DNA from: Pseudoroseomonas cervicalis
GTDB taxonomy: Bacteria; Pseudomonadota; Alphaproteobacteria; Acetobacterales; Acetobacteraceae
NCBI RefSeq assembly: GCF_030818485.1
Contig: NZ_JAUTAJ010000005.1
Span: 186,001 to 250,000 of the forward strand
Length of the DNA: 64,000 bases
Direction: 5' to 3'
The position numbers and the translations under genes are program-made. Shown one piece after another: positions 16,958-26,281 of this stretch; the stretch's first letter is position 1; each line of letters starts with the position of its first letter. The notes beneath the pieces were generated by a model that searched no databases, was not told where the DNA came from, and saw only the letters and a list, made by a program, of their open reading frames with translations.

Positions 16958-18346
16958 ATGCGCGCCAATCATCTCCATGACGCCGACAAGGCGCATCTGG
17001 TCCATCAGCAGACCGATCTGAAGGGCTTCGCCGTCGATGGCCCGCTGCTGATGGCGGAAGGCGATGGCGTGTATGTGACCGACACCGAGGGCCGCCGCTA
17101 CATCGAGGGCATGGCCGGGCTGTGGTGCGCCAGCCTCGGCTTCTCGGAGAAGCGCCTGGCCGAGGCCGCCTATCGCCAGATGCTGAAGCTGCCCTATTAC
17201 CACACCTTCTATGGCCGCGGTCACGGCCCCTCGGCGGAACTCGCGGAACGCCTCGCCGGCCTGGCGCCGGCGGGGCTGAACCATGTGCTGTTCCAGTGCT
17301 CGGGCTCGGAGAGCAACGACGCCGCGATCAAGCTGATCTGGTACTACAACAACGTCCTCGGCCGGCCGCACAAAAAGAAAATCATCGGCCGCCTGCGCGG
17401 CTATCACGGCAACACCGTGGCCTCCGCCTCGCTTTCCGGCCAGCCGCACATGCATGCGGATTTCGACCTGCCCTATGGCGGGCGTTTCCACCACATCAGC
17501 AACCCCAACTACTATCGCGGCCACCAGGAGGGCGAGAGCGAGGAACAGTTTTCCGCCCGCATGGCGGCGGAGCTGGAGGCGCTGATCGCCGCCGAGGGCG
17601 CCGACACCATCGCTGCCTTCTTCGCCGAGCCGGTGCAGGGCGGCGGCGGCGCGCTGACGCCGCCGCGCGGCTATTTCGAGGCGATCCAGCCCATCCTGCA
17701 GAAGCACGACATCCTGCTGGTGGCCGATGAGGTGATCTGCGGCTTCGGCCGCACCGGCAATATGTGGGGCAGCGAGACCTACGGCATGCGGCCCGACATG
17801 CTCTCCTGCGCCAAGCAGCTCTCCGCCTCCTACCAGCCGATCTCGGCGCTGCTGATCTCCGACCGCATCCATGACGCGCTGCTGCAGGGCAGCGAGCGCA
17901 ACGGCGTGCTCGGCCATGGCTACACCTATGGCGGCCATCCGGTGGCCTGCGCCGTCGCGCTCGAGACGCTGAAGATCTATGAGGAGCGCGACATCCTCGG
18001 CCATGTGCGCCGCGTCTCGCCCGCCTTCCTGGGCGGCCTCGCGGGCTTCGCCGGCCACCCGATGGTGGGCGAGGTGCGCGGCGTCGGCCTGATCGCCGGC
18101 GTCGAGCTGATGGCCGACAAGGCGACCCGCACCCCCTTCCCCGCCGCGCGAAAGGCCGCGCTGCTGGTGCAGCGCAAGGCCGAGGCCGAGGGGCTGATCC
18201 TGCGCGCCATCGGCGACCGCATCGCCTTCTCCCCGCCGCTGATCATCACCGAGGCGGAGATCGCCGAGCTCTGCGCCCGCTTCGGCCGCGCCCTCGACGC
18301 CGCCTGGGCGGAGCTGTCGGCCAGCGCCGAGCCCGCCTTGGCCTGA
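16958..18346 (+). CDS. Class III pyridoxal-phosphate aminotransferase (omega-amino acid/polyamine type)
   Basis: 462 residues. The PLP lysine is K286 in SCAKQLSASYQPISA; VADEVICGFGRTGNMWG supplies the PLP-ring aspartate, and FQCSGSESNDAAIKLIWYY the phosphate-binding region. GLWCASLGFSEKRLAEAA and YHTFYGRGHGP are typical of omega-aminotransferases acting on beta-alanine, putrescine or aromatic amines with pyruvate. Substrate cannot be fixed. A GCAGGGGG ribosome site precedes 16958. It stands alone, followed by a strong hairpin. Confidence 0.9.
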   Translation: MRANHLHDADKAHLVHQQTDLKGFAVDGPLLMAEGDGVYVTDTEGRRYIEGMAGLWCASLGFSEKRLAEAAYRQMLKLPYYHTFYGRGHGPSAELAERLAGLAPAGLNHVLFQCSGSESNDAAIKLIWYYNNVLGRPHKKKIIGRLRGYHGNTVASASLSGQPHMHADFDLPYGGRFHHISNPNYYRGHQEGESEEQFSARMAAELEALIAAEGADTIAAFFAEPVQGGGGALTPPRGYFEAIQPILQKHDILLVADEVICGFGRTGNMWGSETYGMRPDMLSCAKQLSASYQPISALLISDRIHDALLQGSERNGVLGHGYTYGGHPVACAVALETLKIYEERDILGHVRRVSPAFLGGLAGFAGHPMVGEVRGVGLIAGVELMADKATRTPFPAARKAALLVQRKAEAEGLILRAIGDRIAFSPPLIITEAEIAELCARFGRALDAAWAELSASAEPALA

Positions 18347-18352
18347 GCCTTG

Positions 18353-18388
18353 CGGATGCGGGCGGGGCTTGCCCGCGTCCCGCATCCG
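18353..18388 (+). terminator. Hairpin terminator after the aminotransferase
   Basis: CGGATGCGGG (18353-18362) pairs with CCCGCATCCG (18379-18388), with further G-C pairing inside the loop region. It begins seven bases after the aminotransferase stop. No T-run follows. Confidence 0.55.
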
Positions 18389-18477
18389 GGGCATGCAGGC
18401 GCCGCCCCCGGGACGACCGGCGGGGCGGCGCCGCCGCCCGGCCAGGCCGCCTGCCCTGCCTGCCCGGAACCTCTCCG

Positions 18478-18861
18478 ATGCGCTTCTTCCCTGTCGCCGC
18501 CGCCCTGCTGGGCGCGGCGCTGCTCGCCCCCGCCACCGCCGGTGCCGAGGAGGGCGACGCCGCCCGCGGCCGCACCCTGTTCCAGCGCCAGTGCCAGGCC
18601 TGCCACCAGGCGCTCCAGCCGCGCCATGGCGTCGGCCCCTCGCTGCAGGGCGTGGTCGGCCGCGCCGCCGCCAGCGCCGCCGGCTACAACTACTCCCCCG
18701 CGCTGAAGGCCTCGGGCCTGACCTGGACGCCGGAGGTGCTGCAGGATTTCCTCGGCGCGCCCACCACGAAGGTGCCCGGCACCCGCATGATCCAGCGCGT
18801 CGCCGCCGAGCAGGACCGCCGCGACATCCTGGCCTTCCTGGCGCAGCAGGCCGCGCCTTAA
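18478..18861 (+). CDS. Small class I cytochrome c
   Basis: 127 residues with a cleavable signal peptide (MRFFPVAAALLGAALLAPATAGA) and one haem site, CQACH, near residues 41-45; the axial methionine is expected in PGTRMIQR near residue 102. GVGPSLQGVVGR and AAGYNYSPALKASGLTW match the mitochondrial-type (cytochrome c2) group. A soluble periplasmic electron carrier. It converges with pbpC with only seven bases between stops. Confidence 0.92.
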   Translation: MRFFPVAAALLGAALLAPATAGAEEGDAARGRTLFQRQCQACHQALQPRHGVGPSLQGVVGRAAASAAGYNYSPALKASGLTWTPEVLQDFLGAPTTKVPGTRMIQRVAAEQDRRDILAFLAQQAAP

Positions 18862-18868
18862 GCCAGCT

Positions 18869-20899
18869 TCAGCGCACCCGCACCGCCGCGCTGGCCGCGG
18901 CCCCCTCGGCATCCAGCACGGTGATGCGGTAGATCCCCGGCCCCTGCGGCTCCCAGGGCGTGTCGCGCCGCGCCGCCTGGCTGTCCAGCGGCGCGCCATC
19001 CACCAGGAAGGTCAGCGGCCGCTGCCCGCCGGCGGCGCGCAGCTGCATCGGCCCCTGGTTCAGCTCCGCCCCGGCCGGCGGGAAGACCAGCCGCAGCCGG
19101 TCCGCCGAGGGCGCCTGCGCCAGGGTGGAAGGCCGCCGGATCGCCAGGGGCGGCGCCGGCCGGGGCGAGGCCGGCAACAGGGCAAAAATCCGTGCCAGCA
19201 GCGGCAGGGCCAGATGCGTGCCATTCGCCTCGCCGCTGCCGGCGACGATCGGCGCGCCATCCGGCCGCCCGACCCACACCCCCGCCACATGCGCCCCGTC
19301 GAAGCCGATGGCCCAGCCATCCCGCCCGCCCCAGGAGGTGCCGGTCTTCCAGGCGATACCCGCCGGCCCGCCGCCCGGGAAAGGCCGCGTCAGGATCGCC
19401 GCCACCTGCGCCGCGGCGGCCGGCGCCAGCACGATGCTGCCCTCCTCCGCCGCATCCGGCGTCCAGCGCAGCGGCACGGCGCGGCCGCCATCGCCCAGCA
19501 GCGCGCTGGCCCCCACCAGCTCGCGCAGCGTCACCCCGACCCCGCCCAGCGCCAGCGGCAGGGTCGGTTCCGCGACCGGCGGGAAACGCGGCGGCGCGCC
19601 GGCCCGCTTCAGCAGCGTGGCGAAGCGCAGCGGGCCCAGCTGGTCCAGCAGCAGCACCGCCGGCAGGTTCAGCGAACGCCGCAGCGCATCGGCCACGCTG
19701 ATGCGGCCGGCGAAGCCATGGTCGAAATTCTCCGGCGCATAGCTGCCGAAGCGCTGCGGCGCATCGTCCAGCAGCGTGTCCGGCCGCGCCAGCCCGGCCT
19801 CGAAAGCCTGGGCATAGAGCAGCGGCTTCAGCGCCGAGCCCGGCGAGCGCACCGCCCGCGTCAGGTCCAGCGCCCCGGCCCGCGCCTCCTCGCCCCAGGC
19901 GCCGCCATCCAGCGCGCGGATCTCGCGCGTGCGCAGATCGGCCACCACCGCGGCGATCGAGGCCCGGTCGGGCAGCCGCTGCCGCGCCTCGGCCAGCATC
20001 TCCTCCACGGCGCGCTGCAGCGGTGCATCCAATGTCGTGGAGGTCTCGCCCTGCCGGCGTGCCTCGCGCGACAGATGCGGCGCCAGCGCCGGCATGGCCT
20101 GGCGGCGCCGGGGCACCGGGCTCTCGGCCAGTAGCGCATGGTCGGCCGCGGTGATGCCGGGCGCGCCGGCGGCGCGGCTGCGCAGCAGACGGGCGCGCGC
20201 GATCTCCGCCGCCTGCGGGTGGCGGTCCGGGCGTAGCGCCTCCGGCCGGCGCGGGATCGCCACCAGCAGCGCCGATTGCGCCGGATCCAGATAGCGCGGC
20301 TCCTGGCCGAACCAGGCCAGCGCGCCGGCCCGCACCCCCTCCAGATTGCCGCCCATCGGCGCCAGCGTCAGCCAGATGCGCAGCACGCCCTGCTTGCCAT
20401 GGCGCGCCTCCAGCTGCAGCGCGCGGAACGCCTCGATCAGCTTGGCGCGCAGGTTCCGCGGCCGCGGCTCCAGCAGCCGCGCCGCCTGCATCGACAGGGT
20501 CGAGCCGCCCGAGACCACCCGGCCGGCGCGGATCCACTGCAGCGCCGCGCGGCCGATCGCCAGCGGGTCCACCCCGGGGTGCCAGCGGAACCGGGCATCC
20601 TCGGCGGCGATCAGCAGGTCGATGAAATGCGGGGGTACGTCCTGTGCCCGCGTCTCCAGCCGCCAGACGCCGCCAGGGGCCGGCAGGGCGGAGAGCGTGC
20701 GGCCGGAACGGTCGGTGACGACAACCGCCGCCTGCTCCAGGCGGGACAAATCGGGCGGAAACAACCGATCCAACGCAAGGGCAGAAAGGCATAAAATAAA
20801 AACAAGAAGAAGGCCGGGGAAAATGAATTTTCCCCGGACCCCTTTTCTTTTTTCCGTCAGGGCCGGCGGGCGCTGCCCGCCGGCATCGTCGCCCTGCAT
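18869..20899 (-). CDS. pbpC: Penicillin-binding protein 1C (bifunctional transglycosylase/transpeptidase)
   Basis: 676 residues. After a membrane anchor (about residues 25-47) comes the glycosyltransferase domain with catalytic E100 in AAEDARFRWHPGVDP and GGSTLSMQAARLL, then the transpeptidase with the SxxK serine S355 (SPGSALKPL), SVADALRRSLN and KTGTSWGGRDGW, and a C-terminal BiPBP_C-type beta domain. It polymerises and cross-links peptidoglycan in the periplasm. It starts one base after the alpha-2-macroglobulin stop (TGAGATG), the same pairing as in E. coli. Odd: codons for residues about 14-46 are AT-rich and include a palindromic repeat (see repeat entry), unlike the GC-rich rest. Confidence 0.93.
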   Translation of the reverse strand: MQGDDAGGQRPPALTEKRKGVRGKFIFPGLLLVFILCLSALALDRLFPPDLSRLEQAAVVVTDRSGRTLSALPAPGGVWRLETRAQDVPPHFIDLLIAAEDARFRWHPGVDPLAIGRAALQWIRAGRVVSGGSTLSMQAARLLEPRPRNLRAKLIEAFRALQLEARHGKQGVLRIWLTLAPMGGNLEGVRAGALAWFGQEPRYLDPAQSALLVAIPRRPEALRPDRHPQAAEIARARLLRSRAAGAPGITAADHALLAESPVPRRRQAMPALAPHLSREARRQGETSTTLDAPLQRAVEEMLAEARQRLPDRASIAAVVADLRTREIRALDGGAWGEEARAGALDLTRAVRSPGSALKPLLYAQAFEAGLARPDTLLDDAPQRFGSYAPENFDHGFAGRISVADALRRSLNLPAVLLLDQLGPLRFATLLKRAGAPPRFPPVAEPTLPLALGGVGVTLRELVGASALLGDGGRAVPLRWTPDAAEEGSIVLAPAAAAQVAAILTRPFPGGGPAGIAWKTGTSWGGRDGWAIGFDGAHVAGVWVGRPDGAPIVAGSGEANGTHLALPLLARIFALLPASPRPAPPLAIRRPSTLAQAPSADRLRLVFPPAGAELNQGPMQLRAAGGQRPLTFLVDGAPLDSQAARRDTPWEPQGPGIYRITVLDAEGAAASAAVRVR
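20815..20885. repeat. Paired palindromes inside the 5' end of pbpC
   Basis: Two perfect 10-base stems: CCGGGGAAAA (20815-20824) with 20829-20838, and GCCGGCGGGC (20863-20872) with 20876-20885. They are joined by ACCCC and an A/T-rich stretch. The modules CCCCGGACCCC and GGGC-N2-TGCCC recur in the spacer at 51551-51606, where they form an intergenic double hairpin. Here the element lies within the coding region for the first 28 residues of PBP1C. Whether it is a dispersed genomic repeat needs a whole-genome comparison. Confidence 0.55.
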
Positions 20900-20900
20900 C

Positions 20901-23900
20901 TCAGCGCGGGGCGATGGTCAGGCGGCCGCTGTTCTGCCGCGCGAACACGCCCGGGCGATACATGTCCTCGAGCTGCGCGCCCGGCAGCTCGAAACTGCCC
21001 GCCGTCACCGCCCGCACCACCACCGCCACCCGCGCCAGCGGCGCGCCGGCGGTCAGCGTCATCGCCACCGCCACCCGGTCATCCAGCGCCGCCACACTGT
21101 CCGGCGCCGTCAGCGAACCGAGGAAAGGCATGCCCGACACCGCGCCGGAGGGCAGCTGCGTCTCCACCTCCCAGCCGGCCGGCAGGCCCTGCTGCAGCAG
21201 CGCGCGATGCGTCTCGCCGGTCTCCGCCCGGGCCTCCAGCAGCAGGATGAAGCGGTCGCCCTGGCGCAGCGTGTCCAGGTTCACATCCGTCCCCTCCATG
21301 GTCAGGAAGCGCCGGCTGACCCGCATGCCCAGGCGCGCCGCCGGCAGCGGCTGCGCCGGCAGCCCGGTCACCGAGACCGACTGCACCACCGGGCGGTCGG
21401 CCACATTGCGCGCGGTCAGCCCCGCCTCCGGCACCGCCAGGCCCAGCACCGGATTGCCCTGGCGCTCCTGCCCGTCGATGGCGATGCGCGCCGGCCGCCC
21501 GTCGCGCCCCAGCGAGGCCGCCAGCAGCACCGCCCAGGCCTGCTCCTGGGTCGAGGTGCTGCCCGGCGACAGCTCCGGCCCCGCCGGCAGCTTGGCCAGC
21601 AGCGGCGCCATCTGCTCGGCGCGCAGCCCGCTCTCCCGCATCAGCAGGGCAACGGCCAGCAGGTCGCGCAGCGGCGTGCCGAAATCATGCGCCCAGCGCC
21701 GCCGCACGCCGCTCTCCAGCGCCGCGTCGAAGGCCGCCTCGGCCCGTTGCACATCGCCCATCCGCGCCAGCGCCGCGCCCAGCTGCGCCATCGACAGCGG
21801 CGTCGGCAGCCGGTCCGTCATCTGCGCCAGCCGGCGCGTCGCCCCCGGCCGGCCGCGCCCGGCCAGCGCCAGCACATGCAGCCGATAGGCCTGGTCGGCA
21901 TATTCCTCGGGCGAGCTCGGGCTCTCCTCCGCCGCCTGCTGCAGATGGTTCAGCGCCGCGGTCAGCGCGCCATCGGCGACCGTCGCCCCGGCGGCGCGGG
22001 CGCGCAGCAGCGCCTCGGTCGCATAGGCCGTGACCCAGGGGTCGAGCTCCCCCTGCGCGCTCCACAGCCCGAAGCCGCCATCCCAGCGCTGCTTGTCGAG
22101 CAGCGCCGCGACCGCGGCGGCGAGCTTCACCTCGCGCTCCTCGGCGGCCGGCCAGGCGGCCAGCGCCAGCGCCTTGGTCGCCGATTGCTCGGTGCACCAG
22201 AGCGGGAACTCCAGCGCCGCGCGCATCAGCGCCTCGGCATCATAGCGCACCGGCTGGCCCCAGCTGGCCCGCGCCACCGCCGTGCCCGGCACATAGCGCG
22301 ACAGGTCCGGCGCCAGCCGCGCCTCGGCGCGCGGCGCCAGCTCGGTGATCGTCACCTCGGTGACGCGCGGGCGGGAGGAGCGGATGGTGATCCGGCTCTC
22401 CTGCGTCGCGCGATAGCCCTCGGGGCCGGTGACCGCCAGCCGCACCACCCCCTCGCCGGCGCCGGTGCTGCGCAGCGTGGCGGCGGGGTCGGCCCGCTCC
22501 CCGGTGCCGAGCGTGGCGCTGAGCCGGGCATTGCCCTCCAGCGCCAGCGGCCCCTCGACCGTGATCTCCGCCGTCACCTCGCCGCGCGGCAGCTCCAGAT
22601 TGTGCAGCAGCAGCGGCATGCGGGCGCTGTCGCCCGGCGCCAGGAAGCGCGGCAGCAGCGCCTCGGCCACCACCGGGTCGCGCACCAGCAGCGGCCGGCT
22701 GGCCGAGCCCACGCGCCGCCCGGCCCAGGCCACCGCCATCAGCCGGATCTCGCCATTGAATTCCGGCAGGTCGAGCGGCACCCGCGCCACGCCATCGGCG
22801 CCCACCGCCACCACGCCGGAGAACAGCGCCACGACACGCTGCGGCGGGGTGATGCCGCTGGCCGCCGCATCGCCATCGCCGCCCTGGCGCAAAGCCGCCA
22901 GCTCGCCCTCGGGCGGCGGGATCAGCCTTCCGTAATCGTCGCGCAGATCGGTCCCCAGCCGCCGGCGGCCGAGGAAATGCGCCGCCGGGTCGGGGCTCTG
23001 GAACTGCGTCAGCCGCAGCACCCCTTCATCCACCGCGGCCAGCGTCAGATGCGCCATGCCCTCGGCGCCGGTGATGCGCAGCGGGATCTCGGCGCGCTGG
23101 CGCGGCCGCAGCTTCTCGGGCGCCTCGATGGCGACGCCGAGCCGCCGCGGCGCCGGGTCCAGCGCCACCCAGGCGAGGCCCAGCGCGCGGCGCGGCTGGC
23201 CATCGGCGGCCGCGCCGGGGCGGAAGACGGTGACGGCGGCATAGGCGCCGGGACCCCAGGCGGCGTCGACCGGCAGTTCCACCTCATTGGCACCCTCGCG
23301 CACCGGGATGTTGCGCAGGCTGATCAGCCGGTTGGTCAGCACCGCGAGGCTGGCCTGGCCGGCGAAGGGCGACTGGATGTGCAGGCGCGCCGTGGCGCCA
23401 TCCGGATAGGCGGCGCGGTCGGCCGAGACATCGACCTTGTCCGGCACCTCCGGGCTGTCCGAGCCGACCCAGCCGGAGCGGAAGCGCACCGCGGCGATGG
23501 CGAGCCCGCCGGGCTGCGTCACCTCCAGCCGGTAGCGGCCGAAGGGCAGCGTGCGGGCGAAGCGCCCCGGCTTGTCGGGCGCCGTGGTCAGCGTCGCGCT
23601 GTCCACCGGCTCGTCCTGCCAGACCGTCTCGTAGCGCGCCATGCCGCCGCGGGTGACGATGCGCCATTGCGGCCGCTCGCGCACCAGCCGCGCCTGCAGC
23701 CGGCCGGACAGCGCCTGGCCCTCGGGGGAGACCAGGGCGACATCGAAGCCGGCCTCGCTGTTCGCCTCGACGCTGCCATACTGGAAGCCGGGGCGGATCG
23801 CGATATAGGGGTTGGCGCCGCGCACCGGCACCTCGACCTGGCTGCTGGTGGCGCGGCCATTCGGGTCGGCGACGCTCAGCGAGAAGCGCGCGCGCAGCGG

Positions 23901-26093
23901 CCGCGAGGTGTCGGGCAGCTCCGCCAGCCGCGCCTCGAAGCTTCCGCGCCCATCGGCATCGGCGGTGACGCTGCCGCCGGGGATGGCGCCGCCGCTGAAG
24001 GCTTCCTCCGACAGGCCGAAGCGCCAGCCCTCCCACGGGCTGCGGCGCTGCGTGCCATCGGCGGCGTCGGTGGCGAAGGGCGCGGTGTCGACCGAGAGCT
24101 GGCCTTCCACCTCACCCTCCAGCCCGGCGCCGGGCGCGCCATAGAGGAAGCGGACCTCATAGGGGATGGCCAGCGGCTGGTTCAGCAGCAGCGGGCCGGG
24201 GGCGGGGCCGAACTGCACCGCCAGCCGCTCCGGCACGAAGGCCTCGACGCGGAAGCTCTGCACCGCCAGCGGCGGCTGGTCCGGCTCCAGCCGGGCGTTG
24301 ATCGACCAGAGCCCGGCCGCCGCGCCGGCCGAAAGCGGCACCGGCCAGGAGAGCGAGCCATCCGGCCCGCGCGTCGCCACCGTCTCCGCCGCCACCTGGC
24401 CGTTCGGGCGCATCAGCTGCAGCCGGATCGGCAGGTCGCGCGGGGCGCCGGCGGCGTCGCGCAGCAGGCCGCTCAGCTGCACCGTCTCGCCGGGGCGGTA
24501 GATGCCGCGGTCGAGCCACAGGAACAAATCGAGCGGCCCGGGCTGCGGCAGCCCCTCGGCGCCGCGATCGGACAGGTCGAAGGCGGCGGCGTCGAGGTCG
24601 AGCGCCACCAGATCGTCCCCCGCCTCGGCATGCAGCGCGACCGGCGCCATCGGGCCGGTGCCGCGCAGCAGCGGCGCCGGGAAGCGCACCAGCCCGTCGG
24701 CATCCGTCTCGGCCTCGGCCAGGATGTCATTGGCGCGGGAGAGCAGCGCCACGCGCACCCCGGCGCGCGGCGCCGCCTCCTGCAGCCCGCGCAGCTGCGC
24801 CGCCAGGCCTTCCTCGCCGCGCCAGGCGGTCAGGCCGAGATCGGTGCTGAGGATCGGCAGGCCGGCGATCAGCCGCTCGCCATTCTGCTGCCCCGGCCCG
24901 GTATCCTCGGCCGCCAGCAGCACATAGAGGCCGGGCCCGGCCTTGTTGATCTCCTCCGGCAGCGGCAGCACGGTGCGGTTCAGCGCGTTGGCGCGGAAAT
25001 TCGGCACCTCGGCGCGGCCTTCCCAGACGGTGCGGCCCCAGCGCTCCGGCACCTGCTCCGCCATGTAGTCGGACAGCGCGTCGCCGCGCGGCGCCCAGTC
25101 GGCGAAGGGGCGCAGGTTGCGCTCCGTCACCCGCACCAGCCGCAGCTTCAGCGCGCGCACATTCATCGAGGCGAGGCCCACCCGCGCCGCCTGGCCGCGC
25201 GGCAGGATGAAGCGGGTGCCGTCGAACACCAGGCGCGGCCGGCGGTCCGGCATGGCGATGGCCAGCGGCGTGTCCTGCCGCAGCCGCACCCCATCCTCGC
25301 CCGGCAGGCCGGCGCGCAGCGTCAGCCGCGAGGTGGTGCCCCAGGGCAGGCCGGCGATGCAGATCTGGCCGTCCTCGCGCGTCACCGTCAGGTTCGGGAT
25401 CGGCGGGTCGGCGCGCAGATAGTCGCCCGGCTGGTATTCATTGCCGCGGTTCAGCGTGCCGTAGAAGCTGAGGCAGGCGCGCGCCGGCTCGGCCTCCGGC
25501 TCGGTGCGGATGTTGCGCAGCAGCAGCCCCGCCTCGCGCCGCGCATTGGTGAGCGCGGCGCGCACATTCTGGTCGAGCGGCGCGCGCTGCTGCGCGGCTT
25601 CCAGCGCCGCCACCGTCTGCACCCATTGGTCGAGCTGGCGGAAGGCCAGCGCCATCAGCACCAGGGCGGGCACCTCGGGCTCGCCGGCGGCGGAGAGGGT
25701 GAAGCTGCGCCAGGCCGCCTGCAGCGCCCGCTGCGGCTCGGGCGGGGTGCGCGAGAGCTGGGCGCGGCCGAGCGCCAGCCACTGCTCCGGGCTCGCCTGC
25801 GGCATGCCCAGCCGCTGCTCCCAGGCCGCCGCCGCCGCCGCCCAGTCGCCGCGCGCCTCGGCCTCGCGCGCCCTGGTCTCGGCCTGGGCGCGCAGCTGCG
25901 GGCTGGCCGCCGCCGGGCCGCGCCGCAGCAGCTCGCGCGCATAGGCGCCGGCATCGCTCTCCAGCCCCGGCGGGCGGAAACGCATATCCTGCGCCATCGC
26001 GGCCGGCGCCAGGAAGGGCAGCGCCAGGCCGAGCAGCAGAGCGGGCAACCGCCCCGCGCGCAAAGCGGGGCGTGGAGGGCGGAAGGGGCGCAT
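20901..26093 (-). CDS. yfhM: Bacterial alpha-2-macroglobulin (YfhM/ECAM-like)
   Basis: 1730 residues, the size of the large bacterial type. The signal peptide ends LAPAAMA-QD and has no lipobox cysteine, so unlike the E. coli lipoprotein it is probably soluble in the periplasm. MG-type beta domains fill most of the chain (for example YRPGETVQLSGLLRD, DRGIYRPGE); the alpha-helical thioester domain holds a CxEQ motif at C1300 (LWCTEQSATKALAL). The family is thought to trap proteases and guard the cell envelope, working with PBP1C, whose gene follows with a TGAGATG junction. The opposite strand carries a long meaningless open frame caused by base composition. Confidence 0.93.
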   Translation of the reverse strand: MRPFRPPRPALRAGRLPALLLGLALPFLAPAAMAQDMRFRPPGLESDAGAYARELLRRGPAAASPQLRAQAETRAREAEARGDWAAAAAAWEQRLGMPQASPEQWLALGRAQLSRTPPEPQRALQAAWRSFTLSAAGEPEVPALVLMALAFRQLDQWVQTVAALEAAQQRAPLDQNVRAALTNARREAGLLLRNIRTEPEAEPARACLSFYGTLNRGNEYQPGDYLRADPPIPNLTVTREDGQICIAGLPWGTTSRLTLRAGLPGEDGVRLRQDTPLAIAMPDRRPRLVFDGTRFILPRGQAARVGLASMNVRALKLRLVRVTERNLRPFADWAPRGDALSDYMAEQVPERWGRTVWEGRAEVPNFRANALNRTVLPLPEEINKAGPGLYVLLAAEDTGPGQQNGERLIAGLPILSTDLGLTAWRGEEGLAAQLRGLQEAAPRAGVRVALLSRANDILAEAETDADGLVRFPAPLLRGTGPMAPVALHAEAGDDLVALDLDAAAFDLSDRGAEGLPQPGPLDLFLWLDRGIYRPGETVQLSGLLRDAAGAPRDLPIRLQLMRPNGQVAAETVATRGPDGSLSWPVPLSAGAAAGLWSINARLEPDQPPLAVQSFRVEAFVPERLAVQFGPAPGPLLLNQPLAIPYEVRFLYGAPGAGLEGEVEGQLSVDTAPFATDAADGTQRRSPWEGWRFGLSEEAFSGGAIPGGSVTADADGRGSFEARLAELPDTSRPLRARFSLSVADPNGRATSSQVEVPVRGANPYIAIRPGFQYGSVEANSEAGFDVALVSPEGQALSGRLQARLVRERPQWRIVTRGGMARYETVWQDEPVDSATLTTAPDKPGRFARTLPFGRYRLEVTQPGGLAIAAVRFRSGWVGSDSPEVPDKVDVSADRAAYPDGATARLHIQSPFAGQASLAVLTNRLISLRNIPVREGANEVELPVDAAWGPGAYAAVTVFRPGAAADGQPRRALGLAWVALDPAPRRLGVAIEAPEKLRPRQRAEIPLRITGAEGMAHLTLAAVDEGVLRLTQFQSPDPAAHFLGRRRLGTDLRDDYGRLIPPPEGELAALRQGGDGDAAASGITPPQRVVALFSGVVAVGADGVARVPLDLPEFNGEIRLMAVAWAGRRVGSASRPLLVRDPVVAEALLPRFLAPGDSARMPLLLHNLELPRGEVTAEITVEGPLALEGNARLSATLGTGERADPAATLRSTGAGEGVVRLAVTGPEGYRATQESRITIRSSRPRVTEVTITELAPRAEARLAPDLSRYVPGTAVARASWGQPVRYDAEALMRAALEFPLWCTEQSATKALALAAWPAAEEREVKLAAAVAALLDKQRWDGGFGLWSAQGELDPWVTAYATEALLRARAAGATVADGALTAALNHLQQAAEESPSSPEEYADQAYRLHVLALAGRGRPGATRRLAQMTDRLPTPLSMAQLGAALARMGDVQRAEAAFDAALESGVRRRWAHDFGTPLRDLLAVALLMRESGLRAEQMAPLLAKLPAGPELSPGSTSTQEQAWAVLLAASLGRDGRPARIAIDGQERQGNPVLGLAVPEAGLTARNVADRPVVQSVSVTGLPAQPLPAARLGMRVSRRFLTMEGTDVNLDTLRQGDRFILLLEARAETGETHRALLQQGLPAGWEVETQLPSGAVSGMPFLGSLTAPDSVAALDDRVAVAMTLTAGAPLARVAVVVRAVTAGSFELPGAQLEDMYRPGVFARQNSGRLTIAPR

Positions 26094-26281
26094 CGGCTAA
26101 TCCTCGGGACTTTGGCGGCAAGCTAGGCCGGTTGGATTTCGCCGCCCATCGGGGCAGAGGCCGGAACCCGCCCTGGTGCCGCGCTTGTGACAGAGCGCAA
26201 CCGGCGCCGCGCCGCCGCTTGTGATGCGCATGGCGCTTTGTTCAGGACGGCGCGGCCGCGCGCGGCGCTAGGCTTCGCGGC

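Noticed and set aside
20346..26126. Very long open frame (over 1900 codons) on the plus strand across the alpha-2-macroglobulin gene.
   Set aside because: Its translation is low-complexity Arg/Ala/Gln/His text with no domain, as expected opposite a GC-rich gene; the minus strand holds a well-recognised family.
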